NCBI GenBank assembly: GCA_038030265.1
Contig: CM075941.1
Span: 36,146,164 to 36,210,163, forward strand
DNA length: 64,000 bases
Source of the DNA: Corythucha ciliata
Lineage: Eukaryota; Arthropoda; Insecta; Hemiptera; Tingidae
Direction of reading: 5' to 3'
Positions 23,219 to 34,230 of this stretch are shown here, piece by piece. Both the position numbers and the translations under genes were made by a program. Every line of letters starts with the position of its first letter. The stretch's first letter is position 1. The notes below the pieces were generated by a model, which did not search any database, was not told the DNA's origin, and was given only the letters and a program-made list of their open reading frames with translations.

Positions 23219-23352
23219 CATTTCACCATTAATGAACCAAGACAAATGAGGTGCAGGGTTTGACGCACCAGACGAACAATTCCCAGTGATGTAGTCACCG
23301 ACGAAATAAGCAGATAAGATGCCCGTTATTTGGGGAGGCCTATCTGGATAAG
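23219..23352 (-). CDS. Beaten-path-family protein, exon encoding start of second Ig-like domain
   Basis: Minus-strand 134-base exon with acceptor TGTTTCAG before 23352 and donor ATG/GTAAGT at 23219/23218. It reads YPDRPPQITG, then VGDYITGNCSSGASNPAP and LSWFINGEM. This matches the Beat-family pattern of a DxPPxITG linker, VGD...C.SG, and (S/T)W(Y/F)(I/V)N(G/D)E. It joins in frame to the upstream exon at 53436 (phase 1) and the downstream exon at 21808 (phase 0). Confidence 0.85.
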
Positions 23353-23805
23353 CTGAAACATAGCGTGAAGAGAAACAATATTTAGCTATTATAGGATTTA
23401 AGCAAGAAGGAAAAATCATTAAAGAGGATGGTTAACGAGACGAGGGGAGGGTGACGAAAATGGGTTCTTTCCCTATAATAACGGCTACAACAAAGCCGCT
23501 GTATACTTCATAACGTTTCTCTACGAAAGGTCAACGTTAAACATGCCTTTGTTGTCAACAGAGCTACTTGATGTTGTTGTCAACCCTTCAAAGCCGCGAA
23601 TTTAAACAACTTGTTGCTTATAATTATGAGGCTCGATCCCTCCATATTAATAATTCCCTATGCTTTGTTCATTACAGATCATTTGAAGGCTTGCTATTCG
23701 AAGAAGTTTTTTCCGCAGAGAAATGCTGTGTGTGAAATTAAAGCTGTTAGAAAACACTTGTTTGATGGAAAAAGAGGACAACTTGGAAATTCAGCCCAGT
23801 ATTAA

Positions 23806-24588
23806 CCCTCCTCTGCTACGATGCGGTGGCATACTCATGAGCTACGGTGGTCAAATATGATATGACCCATTAAGTTTTTTATGCTTCCGGAAGACAAAAA
23901 AATATATACGAATTTGAACGGACACCGGATTCGTGTTCAAGAGGTTCTGAAACGTGAAAAATGCATCGTGACCCCCACCCCCCACCATGAGGACAAGCGC
24001 AATATTGCATTTTTTGAATTAAATGCACTAAAATTCAAAATAGTGGGGGGGGGGGTAAGAAAACCAGTCGTTGAATATAATTATAAGGTGGAAAATATCC
24101 TCTTCATCATTCTGTTCGCTGCAACGCAATCGTCAATTTCCGATTAGCTACCATAATCTTCGTCCATTTCTCGCTCGAGTTCTTCATTGAGCACTTCAGA
24201 AGTTCAGAAGTCCAAAATTTTCTTTTAGACGCCATTTGCCACTGTGAACGATATGATCTGATGGCTAACACACCTGACAAAGAAATTGGTAAGTAAGACG
24301 TCATAAATAATGGTTTTTATTATTGCGTAAGTAAAAACAACTGGAAAGTTTCAACTAAATTTTTGGTAATTTTTTGCTACCTTGGGTCAAATATGACCCG
24401 AGTGAACTTTCAGTCGGCTCAAACATTAAAAAGGGCATACGTTAAGCGGTTTAAACGAGGTAGCGTCTTCCTCACGACTGATTAGAAGGGTACTTGAAGC
24501 CTTGAACCGGAAAGAGGAGTGGGGGCTTCACTATGCACAGAGAAGCAACTGCATGGGTCGGATCTGACCCAACCGTAGCAGAGGAGGG
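23806..24588. mobile_element. piggyBac-like non-autonomous element, TTAA duplication
   Basis: 783 bases bounded by perfect 15-base inverted ends CCCTCCTCTGCTACG, flanked on both sides by TTAA (23802-23805, 24589-24592). TTAA duplication with CCC-starting ends is the hallmark of piggyBac-type elements. Palindromes of the type GGGTCAAATATGACCC lie at both subterminal zones. No intact transposase is seen. Its last 90 bases are copied at 29027-29116. Confidence 0.85.
23902..24040 (+). repeat. Dispersed repeat also present at 49905-50035
   Basis: Shares ATTCGTGTTC, CTGAAACGTGAAAA and TGCATTTTTTGAAT(T/G)AAATGCAC with 49905-50035, in the same order and orientation. The two lie in different elements, so this is either a common internal module or an older insertion. 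Confidence 0.55.
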
Positions 24589-24943
24589 TTAAGGGCCTTT
24601 AACTCAAGCTGATTCCAAAACTAATAAACAGACAATTTTGTGCCATTTCAGTGGTGTGCTTCATTATAACGTGCGACGAAAATTGTTGGAGTTAAAGCAG
24701 TTTGCTTGAGGAAAACCAGAGATGCGTTAATTGTGAAAGGAACTCGCAATGGATACCATTCCACTATTCTCTTAGAGTTCTCAATGTGTGTACTCAAAAG
24801 AAATGTAACCTCTGAAAACAATCAAACTTCGCGCACAACAAACACAGAAGCTTTTATGGGCACACTATCCATTGGTGGTGGTTTTTCCTAGCTCAAAGAA
24901 TTACACAGTGTTATGGAGATACCAACCATGTCTAGCGACACTG

Positions 24944-25083
24944 AGGGCCGTATTCAGAAACCAACCTTAACCTTTACATCTCCTTTATGCGTTTCAAAAC
25001 AGATGACATGTTTTTATAAACCGTCACATTTTTCAACTCCTTTAGTTAAGGCTTCGTAAAGGAAGGTTTCTGAATACGGCCCT
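24944..25083. mobile_element. 140 bp MITE, AGGGCCGTATTCAGAAACC ends (copy 1)
   Basis: Inverted ends AGGGCCGTATTCAGAAACC face each other. The interior mirrors ACCTTAAC/GTTAAGG and CTCCTTTA/TAAAGGA imperfectly. An identical-length copy exists at 29472-29611 as part of the segmental duplication. Non-coding. Confidence 0.75.
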
Positions 25084-25085
25084 AA

Positions 25086-27269
25086 AAGCTTGTACACACG
25101 GAGACATTTATGTCATGTCATGAAATTTTCAATATGTTCGTGTGATGGTACTGTGAAAAAGTATAAAAACCATATGCTTTCACGAAAAAGCCAGGAAACC
25201 GCTGGAAAATTGTCAATAATTTTCCCCTTTACCATCTCCATTGTAGAAACTAAGCCCAGAAATACGACACCGACAAGGAACAAGAAACCAGCTATTTAGC
25301 CGTGAAACCGTTAATTATGTCCGAAAATATGAATTTTCCTGTTCACAATTTAGTAGTGGGCATACTTTTTCCCCCGGCACGCTTTCATTCGATCAAGAAA
25401 CAGAAAACGTTCCTGCTAGAATCACGTTTATCCGCCAAAATACTTGCACTTGAAGCTCAGAAAGACTATTTTGACTAAACTGTGGAAGGTAACGACGTTG
25501 TGAGCGTTCAATGGCTCTTGAAAATTAATTTTACCCAGGAAACCTAAAGCCCGCGACTCACGTGCAGTTTAGACAGTCAGTTTGAACTGTTCAGTTCAAA
25601 TTATTTGAGGCATTTCGCCTCAGCTAAGGTGAACTGCACAGTTAAACTGTACAGTTCTCAGTTCAATTGCTAATATCCGACGATTGTTTCCGCCGTTTCA
25701 ACCATTCCTTGCACCACTGCCTGCGTCTTTTAGGTTGGTTACTTTCCTGATGAATAACTGCACAAATTAAACCGAGAACGGCAATGCGGTCCTGCTCATT
25801 GGAATCCATTATGTTAACTGAAGAATTGAACTGTACGTGTGTGGGGGACTGAACTGAACAGTCCAAACTGACAGTTTAAACTGTGCAGTTTGAACTGACA
25901 GTTCAAACTGCACGTCAGTGGCCGGTTTAAAACCCCAGAAGCTAAGTCATGAGTCATGACTGTGTGACTGCGTCCATTTCCACCAAAAAGTCCGCTTGAA
26001 AACCTTACCATTCGGCTGCAAGAAACATGGCATTTGAAACTGAAAATTCAATCGCCCAATCAATTTGTATGGTAAATAGGTGTAGCTTCTGAATCAGGAA
26101 AATTTGCTTGTTTAGTCCCTTTTGATTGCCCCTTACCCCAAAGGGGTGATTTAGACCTACACCGCTACGAATTAATTTAGACTTGAAAAATGTTTCTATG
26201 GTGGCGGAGGGGGGGGGGAGCCTAAAATACTACTTACTATCACGAACTCCAGTAAGAAAAGTCTCGAAATCCTGCATGAACACATTGGAAATACCTCCCA
26301 GTAAATTATTATAAGGAGAAGAAGGGTGAGTGCCACGGATTTTTTGGGTTCCTCGTGGGTAATTCCTTAATTTTTCGTCCATGTTTTTAAATAATTTTCA
26401 GTAGAAATACCATTCAACAATATCTTAAGTTTTACCCTCTCTCCCTCACCACGATAATACTCTGAGGCCACGAAACTTGCCGCAAAATGCTCAATGCGCA
26501 ATGCATGATTTAGCTTCAGCAACCTACTATCAACCACGGCATTGATTATTTTTCTCAGCAGAAACTTTGTCCTGGAACCTGTGAATTTTAACATTCATAT
26601 CAGAAAATTGTCTATTCCTCCCCAGCATCAACTCTTTCGGTTCGCAAATGGATTATTACCCGCGAAACTGACAACTCGGGGAAACTAGACTATGCTCTAT
26701 ACAGAATAATGTGATTATTTGACCAAACAAGTTGCATTTTAGTCTCAGATTCGAACTTTTGGACGCTCTTTAGGAAAGCCTGGATCCGCTCCTGCCTGCC
26801 GCTACCCTCCCTTAACCAATAAATAGTCTAACGTAACCACCCTTAATGCCCCTCATGGATAATTACCTCGAACAAAATCAAATAATTCAGGCAAGAATTG
26901 GTGAAGAGGGAAATTTTCAGGACATTTCTGTCTAGAAATATGTCACTGTTCAAATCTTCTAAAATGTCATGACTGATATGTTTACTTGTTGCATCTTACG
27001 TGTTGTCATGGAAGCGACGTGTTGAAGTGCTCCTCAATTTAATGATTCAAGAGAGGGGACAATTAAAATACTTCAAAGATGTGCGAAAGATTCCTTACTG
27101 AGCAACTCCATTGACTTCAGAATGGGGATCACAAAAAAGAAATAATTTCTTTATTTGAACTAACCACAACAACGAACAAACCTAAAACTTCAAATTTAAT
27201 TTTTTTAGACGTTTTGAACCCCAGCTTCAGTAGATGTCATGACATAAATGTCTCCGTGTGTACAAGCTT
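25086..27269. mobile_element. PIF/Harbinger-like element with TAA duplication
   Basis: 2,184-base insertion with inverted ends AAGCTTGTACACACGG and onward (about 32 bases, through GACATTTATGTCATG), flanked by TAA (25083-25085 and 27270-27272). The duplicated region at 29609-29618 shows the uninterrupted site GGCCCTAAGGCAC, which proves the boundaries. A three-base TAA duplication fits PIF/Harbinger. No full transposase is visible. A smaller element with a transposase-like fragment is nested at 25548-25927. Confidence 0.85.
25548..25927 (-). mobile_element. Nested Harbinger-like MITE with transposase-like fragment
   Basis: 380 bases flanked by TAA (25545-25547, 25928-25930). The ends read ACTCACGTGCAGTTT and, on the complement, CCACTGACGTGCAGTTT, followed by repeated CAGTTTGAACTG palindromes. 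A minus-strand reading frame (25811-25663) encodes RRRQWCKEWLKRRKQ, which resembles the N-terminal R-R-W/R-R-W-V region of HARBI1-type nucleases. It is a fragment only. Confidence 0.6.
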
Positions 27270-28041
27270 TAAGGCACTATAGAACACGAGAGCTGCAACA
27301 CGCCAATCAGCGCCATACCAACGATATATAAAAGAACTGGATTGCTCATCACTGCTGATAAAGAATAGCCATCAAATAAGCTCCCATAGTGGATGAGAGG
27401 GGTGGAGTTTTTTAAATAAGTGCCATGTTGCCATAACTACACAAGGAGAGGGACAGGGTGATTGTTTACCAGGGGAAACCTGCCCCCTCCACGTCCCTCT
27501 AGACCACTGTGAGCAATCCAGCGAGAGGTCCCTCATATGATTATAATTATCACCTGATCTCATTGACAAGTAGGTTTTTTTACTTATTTCGACCGCGTTT
27601 GTTTGCTGTTACGATGACAATTTTTTTCATTCATGATACTGTGTTTACCCTAACGACTGGGGGACCAAATATGGCGCTGAAATCCGTGTTGCATTACCTG
27701 TGTTTTAAAGGTTCTCTCGTGACATTTAAGCATGATTGAATCGAATCTGGACGAGCCATTGAACGAAGCGGCCCGGTAGTGCCTATGTCTCACAGGCGTA
27801 AGCAGTTCGTAGTGTGACTCATTTTCTGTATCATTTTTAGATGAAAAGAGTATTAAAATGACAATATTTGATGTCGAGAAAAGAAAACTCACTCCCACTA
27901 AAAATTGTTTTATTATTTCGTGACCGCGGTTTCAGCTTAACGCCATCTTCAAACTAAACAATCCAACCAAAACACGAGAAACAATCAAAAAACTTAAAGT
28001 TTACATCAGACGGTCAACAACTAAACAATCCAGAGAAACAA

Positions 28042-28935
28042 CTAGAGAAACAAGCGTAACAACATGTGTTTATAACTTGCCGAGGCAACGAAAAAACAAC
28101 AACTGACAAGATACCGACTAGAATTAAATTGCCAATGAGCGCTCCCCCTCTCTCCCCTACCAGTACATAAGCTCAAGGCCGAACGCTGACAGGGGCCGAG
28201 ATCGAACGATTTAATTTGGTTCAAACATCCATCCCCGTATTCCGACGCATGACGAGTTACCTCCAAGAACTCCATCCATGTAAGTTTCGATCCTTTCTTT
28301 TGGGCATGCAAAAGCTTCACTCCGCCCTCTGAAGCATCAAATGGCTGTCCAGTGGCCAGCAAGTGGTTCTTGAACTCTGAAGGGCGGGTCGAGGGTGGCA
28401 AATGTTCCCGAAGGCGCACTCCAAGCTTTCGACCAGTTTGGCCCACATACACAGCCGACTCACAACTAAACCACAAGGCGTACACCCCCGACTTCTCGAA
28501 AATGGTGACTTCGTCTTTAACCCTAGACAAATATGTCCTGAGAGATGCCCACGGTTTAAAAATCACCCTAACACCAGTTCGTCTTATAGCTGTTTCCAAC
28601 TTTCTTGATACATGCCCAAAAAAGGGTAGAACGACAAACGACATCCCAGAATCATTCTCCGTTGTTCTGAGACTTGCTCCAATAGTCGACAGCGCCAGCT
28701 TATTCCGTCTTCTCCATAATAGCTTGTCGACTAACTCCTCCGGATAGCCATTATTTCGTGCCATGATCTTTATCACCTCCATCTCCCTTGCAAAACGTTC
28801 CGCCGACAGAGGAACCGTTAGCGCGCGGCCGACAAACCAGACTAGCCCCGCTAACTTGTGGCCCCATGTGTGCCACGAATCAGTCGGTATGATCGTGTTC
28901 GTGGAGGTCGGCATCCGATAAATGTCGAATTCTAC
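28042..28935 (-). pseudogene. Penelope-like element fragment, GIY-YIG endonuclease end (copy 1)
   Basis: Minus-strand open frame encodes the C-terminal region of a Penelope-like polyprotein. It has the linker after the reverse transcriptase, then a GIY-YIG endonuclease seen as SGVYALWF, YVGQTGRKLGVRLREH and a conserved NHLL. It begins abruptly at 28935 because the segmental duplication breakpoint lies here, not because of retrotransposition. Near identical to 31486-32369. The last 30-odd residues are probably read-through. Confidence 0.85.
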
Positions 28936-29026
28936 ACTGGGAAATCGAGTCGGTTTTTTGGCTCGGTCAAAGTGAATACTTGGTTGGGTTAACCGAACTT
29001 TTTGACCAAGTAATGACCGTCTAACT
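28936..29026. other. 91 bp filler at the duplication junction
   Basis: Separates the two copies of the segmental duplication and has no match elsewhere in the window that I can see. It reads as filler DNA at a join between sequence inside the Penelope-like element and sequence inside the piggyBac-like element. Confidence 0.6.
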
Positions 29027-29471
29027 GCCTTGAACCGGAAAGAGGAGTGGGGGCTTCACTATGCACAGAGAAGCAACTGCATGGGTCGGATCTGACCCAA
29101 CCGTAGCAGAGGAGGATTAAGGGCTTTTAACTCAAGCTGATTCCAAAACTAATAAAAAGACAATTTTGTGCCATTTCAGTGGTGTGCTTCATTATAACGT
29201 GCGACGAAAATTGTTGGAGTTAAAGCAGTTTGCTTGAGGAAAACCAGAGATGCGTTAATTGTGAAAGGAACTCGCAATGGATACCATTCCACTATTCTCT
29301 TGGAGTTCTCAATGTGTGTACTCAAAAGAAATGTAACCTCTGAAAACAATCAAACTTCGCGCACAACAAACACAGAAGCTGTTATGGGCACACTATCCAT
29401 TGGTGGTGGTTTTTCCCAGCTCAAAGAATTACACAGTGTTATGGAGATACCAACCATGTCTAGCGACACTG

Positions 29472-29611
29472 AGGGCCGTATTCAGAAACCAACCTTAACC
29501 TTTACATCTCCTTTATGCGCTTCAAAACAGATGACATGTTTTTATAAACCGTCACATTTTTCAACTCCTTTAGTTAAGGCTTCGTAAAGGAGGGTTTCTG
29601 AATACGGCCCT
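29472..29611. mobile_element. 140 bp MITE, AGGGCCGTATTCAGAAACC ends (copy 2)
   Basis: Duplicated copy of the MITE at 24944-25083. It differs by only a few substitutions and is followed by the uninterrupted TAAGGCAC site. Confidence 0.75.
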
Positions 29612-30077
29612 AAGGCACTATAGAACACGAGAACTGCAACACGCAAATCAGCGTCATACCAACGATATATAAAAGAACTGGATTGCTCATCACTGCTGAT
29701 AAAGAATAGCCATCAAATAAGCTCCCATAGTGGATGAGAGGGGTGGAATTTTTTAAATAAGTGCCATGTTGCCATAACTACACAAGGAGAGGGACAGGGT
29801 GATTGTTTACCAGGGGAAACCTGCCCCCTCCACGTCCCTCTAGTCCGCTGTGAGCAATCCAGCGAGAGGTCCCTCATATTATTATAATTATCATCTGATC
29901 TCATTGACAAGTAGGTTTTTTAATTTATTTCGACCGCGTTCCGCGTTTGTTTGCTGTTACGATGACAATTTTTTTCATTCATGATACTGTGTTTACCCTA
30001 ACGACTGAGGGACCAAATATGGCGCTGAAATCCGTGTTGCATTACCTGTGTTTTGAAGGTTCTCTCGTGACATTTAA

Positions 30078-31173
30078 CCCTTTAAGGTACCGGGGGTCCA
30101 AATGAGTTTTGGGTCTGGACGTTTTATGTACCTCATATTGGACACCTAGTTGGAGACTGCGCTATAGATGAAATGATCTGGCTTTTGAATCGGAGCTGGT
30201 TAGAACACGTTTATGAGTTGAATAAACTCCAACTGATAGTGGTAGGACACGTTTTTCCCGGCTTTTTGTGCGTTGTGTCCAACATAGGGAACACTTTCGG
30301 GGTTTTCGACGCCATTTTGTTGTGGTTTTCAGTGTTTGTTTGGTTCAGGAAGTTAATGTCAATGAGCTCGGCGGAACTGGCAGTGAGATTCTTCCAATTT
30401 TTCGCTGGTAACTGGTAATTTATACTTCATATTCTTAAACTGAGTGCCCCACAAAGTGCAATTATGGATTGTTAACCCTTAACTTCTTGCTGAAAAATGA
30501 AAAACTGCTTCACCGTGCATACCCTTTTTTATACTTTATCTCTTCCTAATTTCATGTGAACGAGTTAATTGATCTTTTAACGAATGGGTATCGCATGCTG
30601 AAAAGGGTTTTAATGGATTGATATGCTGGTAAGGAGCCAATTAAGTTCGGCCAAGAAAAAATTTCGTGGTAAATCAAGTTACTTTAGACACCGTTAGATT
30701 TTTCAAGTATCGAACGCTTAGTGTCCAATATGAAGCACTCCTTCCACGTGGTTTGGGTGAAAGGTGTCCCGAGTAGGGCCCACTAAGAGTTAACTACATT
30801 TTCCTAGTCGCATTTGTTTGTTTGTAATGCCAAAATGTTCAATTAATATGTCGCTAATTTATGTTTCATTGTTTGGACAATCACCTTATTTTAGTATATT
30901 TTTGGTCAAGTGTTAACAAGTTGAAAACAAATTAATTCAAAATGCTTAATTTTTTTGGACTGCATGCTATGTGTCTCGTGTAGCGAACACCATTAAATTC
31001 TCTCTGCAAACTTTGTTAATGAATTTATGGCATAAAACTTCGTTTTTCATGGGTCACAGAGTGTATTAGAGTCAATTTGAATGGCTTCTGACGCGATTTT
31101 TGAAAAAATGTCGAGGGGTACTCCCGGGGTATAAAGCAGGTGTCCAGAATACGACGCACTAAGACTTAAAGGG
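30078..31173. mobile_element. piggyBac-like element with TTAA duplication
   Basis: 1,096-base insertion flanked by TTAA (30074-30077, 31174-31177) with inverted ends CCCTTTAAG. The unoccupied site is preserved in copy 1 as CATTTAAGCATG (27724-27735). Subterminal GTGTCCA and CACTAAGA phrases recur inverted or near the ends. No transposase ORF of recognisable family; the 81-codon frame at 30173 has no resemblance I know. Confidence 0.87.
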
Positions 31174-31485
31174 TTAAGCAAGATTGAATCGAATCTGGAC
31201 GAGCCATTGAACGAAGCGGCCCGGTAGTGCCTATGTCTCACAGGCGTAAGCAGTAGTGTGACTCATTTTCTGTATCATTTTTAGATGAAAAGAGTATTAA
31301 AATGACAATATTTTTTGATGTCGAGAAAAGAAAACTCACTCCCACTAAAAATTGTTTTATTATTTCGTGACCGCGGTTTCAGCTTAACGCCATCTTCAAA
31401 CTAAACAATCCAACCAAAACACGAGAAACAATCAAAAAACTTAAAGTTTACAGACGGTCAACAACTAAACAATCCAGAGAAACAA

Positions 31486-34230
31486 CTAGAGAAACAAGCG
31501 TAACAACACGTGTTTATAACTTGCCGAGGCAACGAAAAAACAACAACTGACAAGATACCGACTAGAATTAAATTGCCAATGAGCGCTCCCCCTCTCACCC
31601 CTCGCGTTCGCCCAAAAGGCCGAACGCTGACAGGGGCCGAGATCGAACGATTTAATTTGGTTCAAACATCCATCCCCGTATTCCGACGCATGACGAGTTA
31701 CCTCCAAGAACTCCATCCATGTAAGTTTCGATCCTTTCTTTTGGGCATGCAAAAGCTTCACTCCGCCCTCTGAAGCATCAAATGGCTGTCCAGTGGCCAG
31801 CAAGTGGTTCTTGAACTCTGAAGGGCGGGTCGAGGGTGGCAAATGTTCCCGAAGGCGCACTCCAAGCTTTCGACCAGTTTGGCCCACATACACAGCCGAC
31901 TCACAACTAAACCACAAGGCGTACACCCCCGACTTCTCGAAAATGGTGACTTCGTCTTTAACCCTAGACAAATATGTCCTGAGAGATGCCCACGGTTTAA
32001 AAATCACCCTAACACCAGTTCGTCTTATAGCTGTTTCCAACTTTCTTGATACATGCCCAAAAAAGGGTAGAACGACATCCCAGAATCATTCTCCGTTGTT
32101 CTGAGACTTGCTCCAACAGTCGACAGCGCCAGCTTATTCCGTCTTCTCCATAATAGCTTGTCGACTAACTCCTCCGGATAGCCATTATTTCGCGCCATGA
32201 TCTTTATCACCTCCATCTCCCTTGCAAAACGTTCCGCCGACAGAGGAACCGTTAGCGCACGGTCGACAAACCAGACTAGCCCCGCTAACTTGTGGCCCCA
32301 TGTGTGCCACGAATCAGTCGGTATGATCGTGTTCGTGGAGGTCGGCATCCGATAAATGTCGAATTCTACGTCATCTCCGTTTCTGATGATAGACAAGTCC
32401 AAGTTAGTTCAAGCGTCCTCCCGATTCCAACTCTGCCTCGAATTGAATGCAGCTGTCAATCCCATTCAGAAATTCCAGACACCCATGCAAATCAAACCCG
32501 TCTGCGCTAATCATGCAGAAAACGTCGTCCACGTACCGGCGCCAAAACACGATAGGAGGCCCCCTTGATGACACTCCTATTTTTTCAAACAATATTTTCT
32601 CAAACTCTGCCATGTATATTTCGGCTAAAACCGGTGAGAAGGGAAAACCCATGTGCAAACCATCAGTTTTATAATAATTCTTATTAAATCTAAAGTATCC
32701 ATTAAGTAAAACAAATTTCAACAACTCGATTAGGCACTGTTTCTCACTAACGTCTAAACTGCTACTATACCAACAATCATCTTCCTAACCAGCTTTGAAC
32801 AGCCCACTGCGGGAATGCTGCCAAACAAATTCTTTACATCAAAAGAAAACATTACAATTCCTCGGTATATATCATTAGGTAGTGTTGACAAAGTCCTAAC
32901 TTATCTCTATAGAGTTCTTAACAGAAAACTCGCCCCTCTGAAACCCTAAAACCCTCCTCAATTCACCTTCCAGAAATGCGGAAACATCATAAAGAGGACT
33001 GTTAATGTAAGAAACAATAGGACTGATTGGGTTTCCTGCTTTATGTAATTTAACCACTGCGGAAAGACGGGGAGCCTGACAATTCATGGGCAGGAGTCTA
33101 AATAACATTCCTTTTGGGACTAGGGGGTTGTCCTTCAATAAACTTTTTAAAGTGTTTTTTATTCGTTCAGTAGGGTCATTATCTATTCGACTAGCAACAC
33201 TTTCCCGCAAATACGCTTCGGTCTCAAAAATATAATCCGTTCTGTATAACCACAACTGACAGTATAACCAAAGCTTTGCCCTTATCACCACTAGTCACTA
33301 CTACCAGGTCATTTTCCTCAATCTGCCTCTTAAGGTGCCTAATTCTTGTTGGGCAAACAGCCTTACGCCTAATCTCAAGACCATTATTAGTCAATATTCT
33401 ACCACATTCCTCTTTAAGATATCGTGGCAAAGAGCTAGATGTATCAATAGACGCTAACATTTCAAATAACATTCTCTCATCAATTTCCTCTTGCTTTGGA
33501 ACATATTTCAATCCCTTACCCAACAAAGACAATTCTTCGGAGGAAAAATCATGGCTAGATAAATTAACGACGCGCTCCGCAAATCCAAACGGCATTACAA
33601 TCTGCCCGCGTATGCTCTCCTTCCCATCCACACTATTTCCTACCTTGTCATCCTCAACACAACTTACACAACTATAAAAACTCTCATCTAATTCGAGATC
33701 ATCCGCCGGTAAATTGCTATTGCTTACCCCGTATTCACTACTACGCTCAACCAGTTCACAATTAGTTGCATTGGACGCTAAATTATCAGTCTCGCTCCTA
33801 ACATCAGAGAACATCGCAGAGTTCTGCCTAGCTGCAAATTTAGCAAGTCTCTTCTCTTGAAATTTACGCTTATCCCCCATCCTGTTGAAAACGTCAAATC
33901 TCACATAATTGTCAAAAGAATCAAATTCAACACTGGTCAAATAAGTCGTCAAAAGGCAATGGGTATAAAATAAGTAAGTTCTACAAGTATCCGTACGGAG
34001 TAATGGTGACGTAACTCCTGTTTCAGAATAAATAATAGACAACTATCGGATTGAAACTTTGATCTAAAATTCTTATTTTCAATCCTGGACTGAGCGTAAG
34101 TAGGAAAACCCTTTAACGAGATACATTTTTTATTGAAAATAATGTCCAAATTAGCGCGTGAGGACTTTATGAGAAAACGATGATAAAATCTTTTGAGCGA
34201 TTCCCCCTCCGCCTGCTTCAAAAACTCCAA
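31486..34230 (-). pseudogene. Penelope-like retroelement, decayed, with GIY-YIG endonuclease
   Basis: Read on the minus strand it shows, in order: an N-terminal segment (34230-33950); a region with LSLLGKGLKYVP and GDKGKALVI typical of the family (to about 33250); the reverse transcriptase with SAVVKLHKAG, motif A MFSFDVKNLFGSIP near 32850, GLHMGFPFSPVLAEIYM and the catalytic RYVDD (about 32550); a linker; and a GIY-YIG endonuclease (31940-31750). Family members reverse-transcribe at nicked or telomeric DNA. Several frameshifts (near 34040, 33250, 32890, 32740, 32400 and 32030) break the frame, so it is inactive. The active-site motifs are still readable. Possibly 5'-truncated. Confidence 0.88.

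Larger units (their letters stand above)
24499..28935 (+). repeat. Segmental duplication, copy 1
   Basis: Matches 29027-32369 over a core of about 2.25 kb. It starts inside the piggyBac-like element and ends inside the Penelope-like element. Copy 1 carries a later 2.18 kb Harbinger-like insertion (25086-27269) that copy 2 lacks, and has an empty TTAA (27726-27729) where copy 2 has an insertion. Confidence 0.88.
29027..32369 (+). repeat. Segmental duplication, copy 2
   Basis: Second copy of the 24499-28935 block. After removing inserted elements, the cores are about 2,243 and 2,250 bases. It lacks the Harbinger-like insertion and contains a piggyBac-like insertion at 30078-31173. Its right side continues into the rest of the Penelope-like element, so this is the original context of that end. 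Confidence 0.88.

Noticed and set aside
28352..28747. Plus-strand ORFs over the Penelope endonuclease (also 31510-32104)
   Set aside because: Antisense shadows of the conserved minus-strand GIY-YIG frame; no family resemblance.
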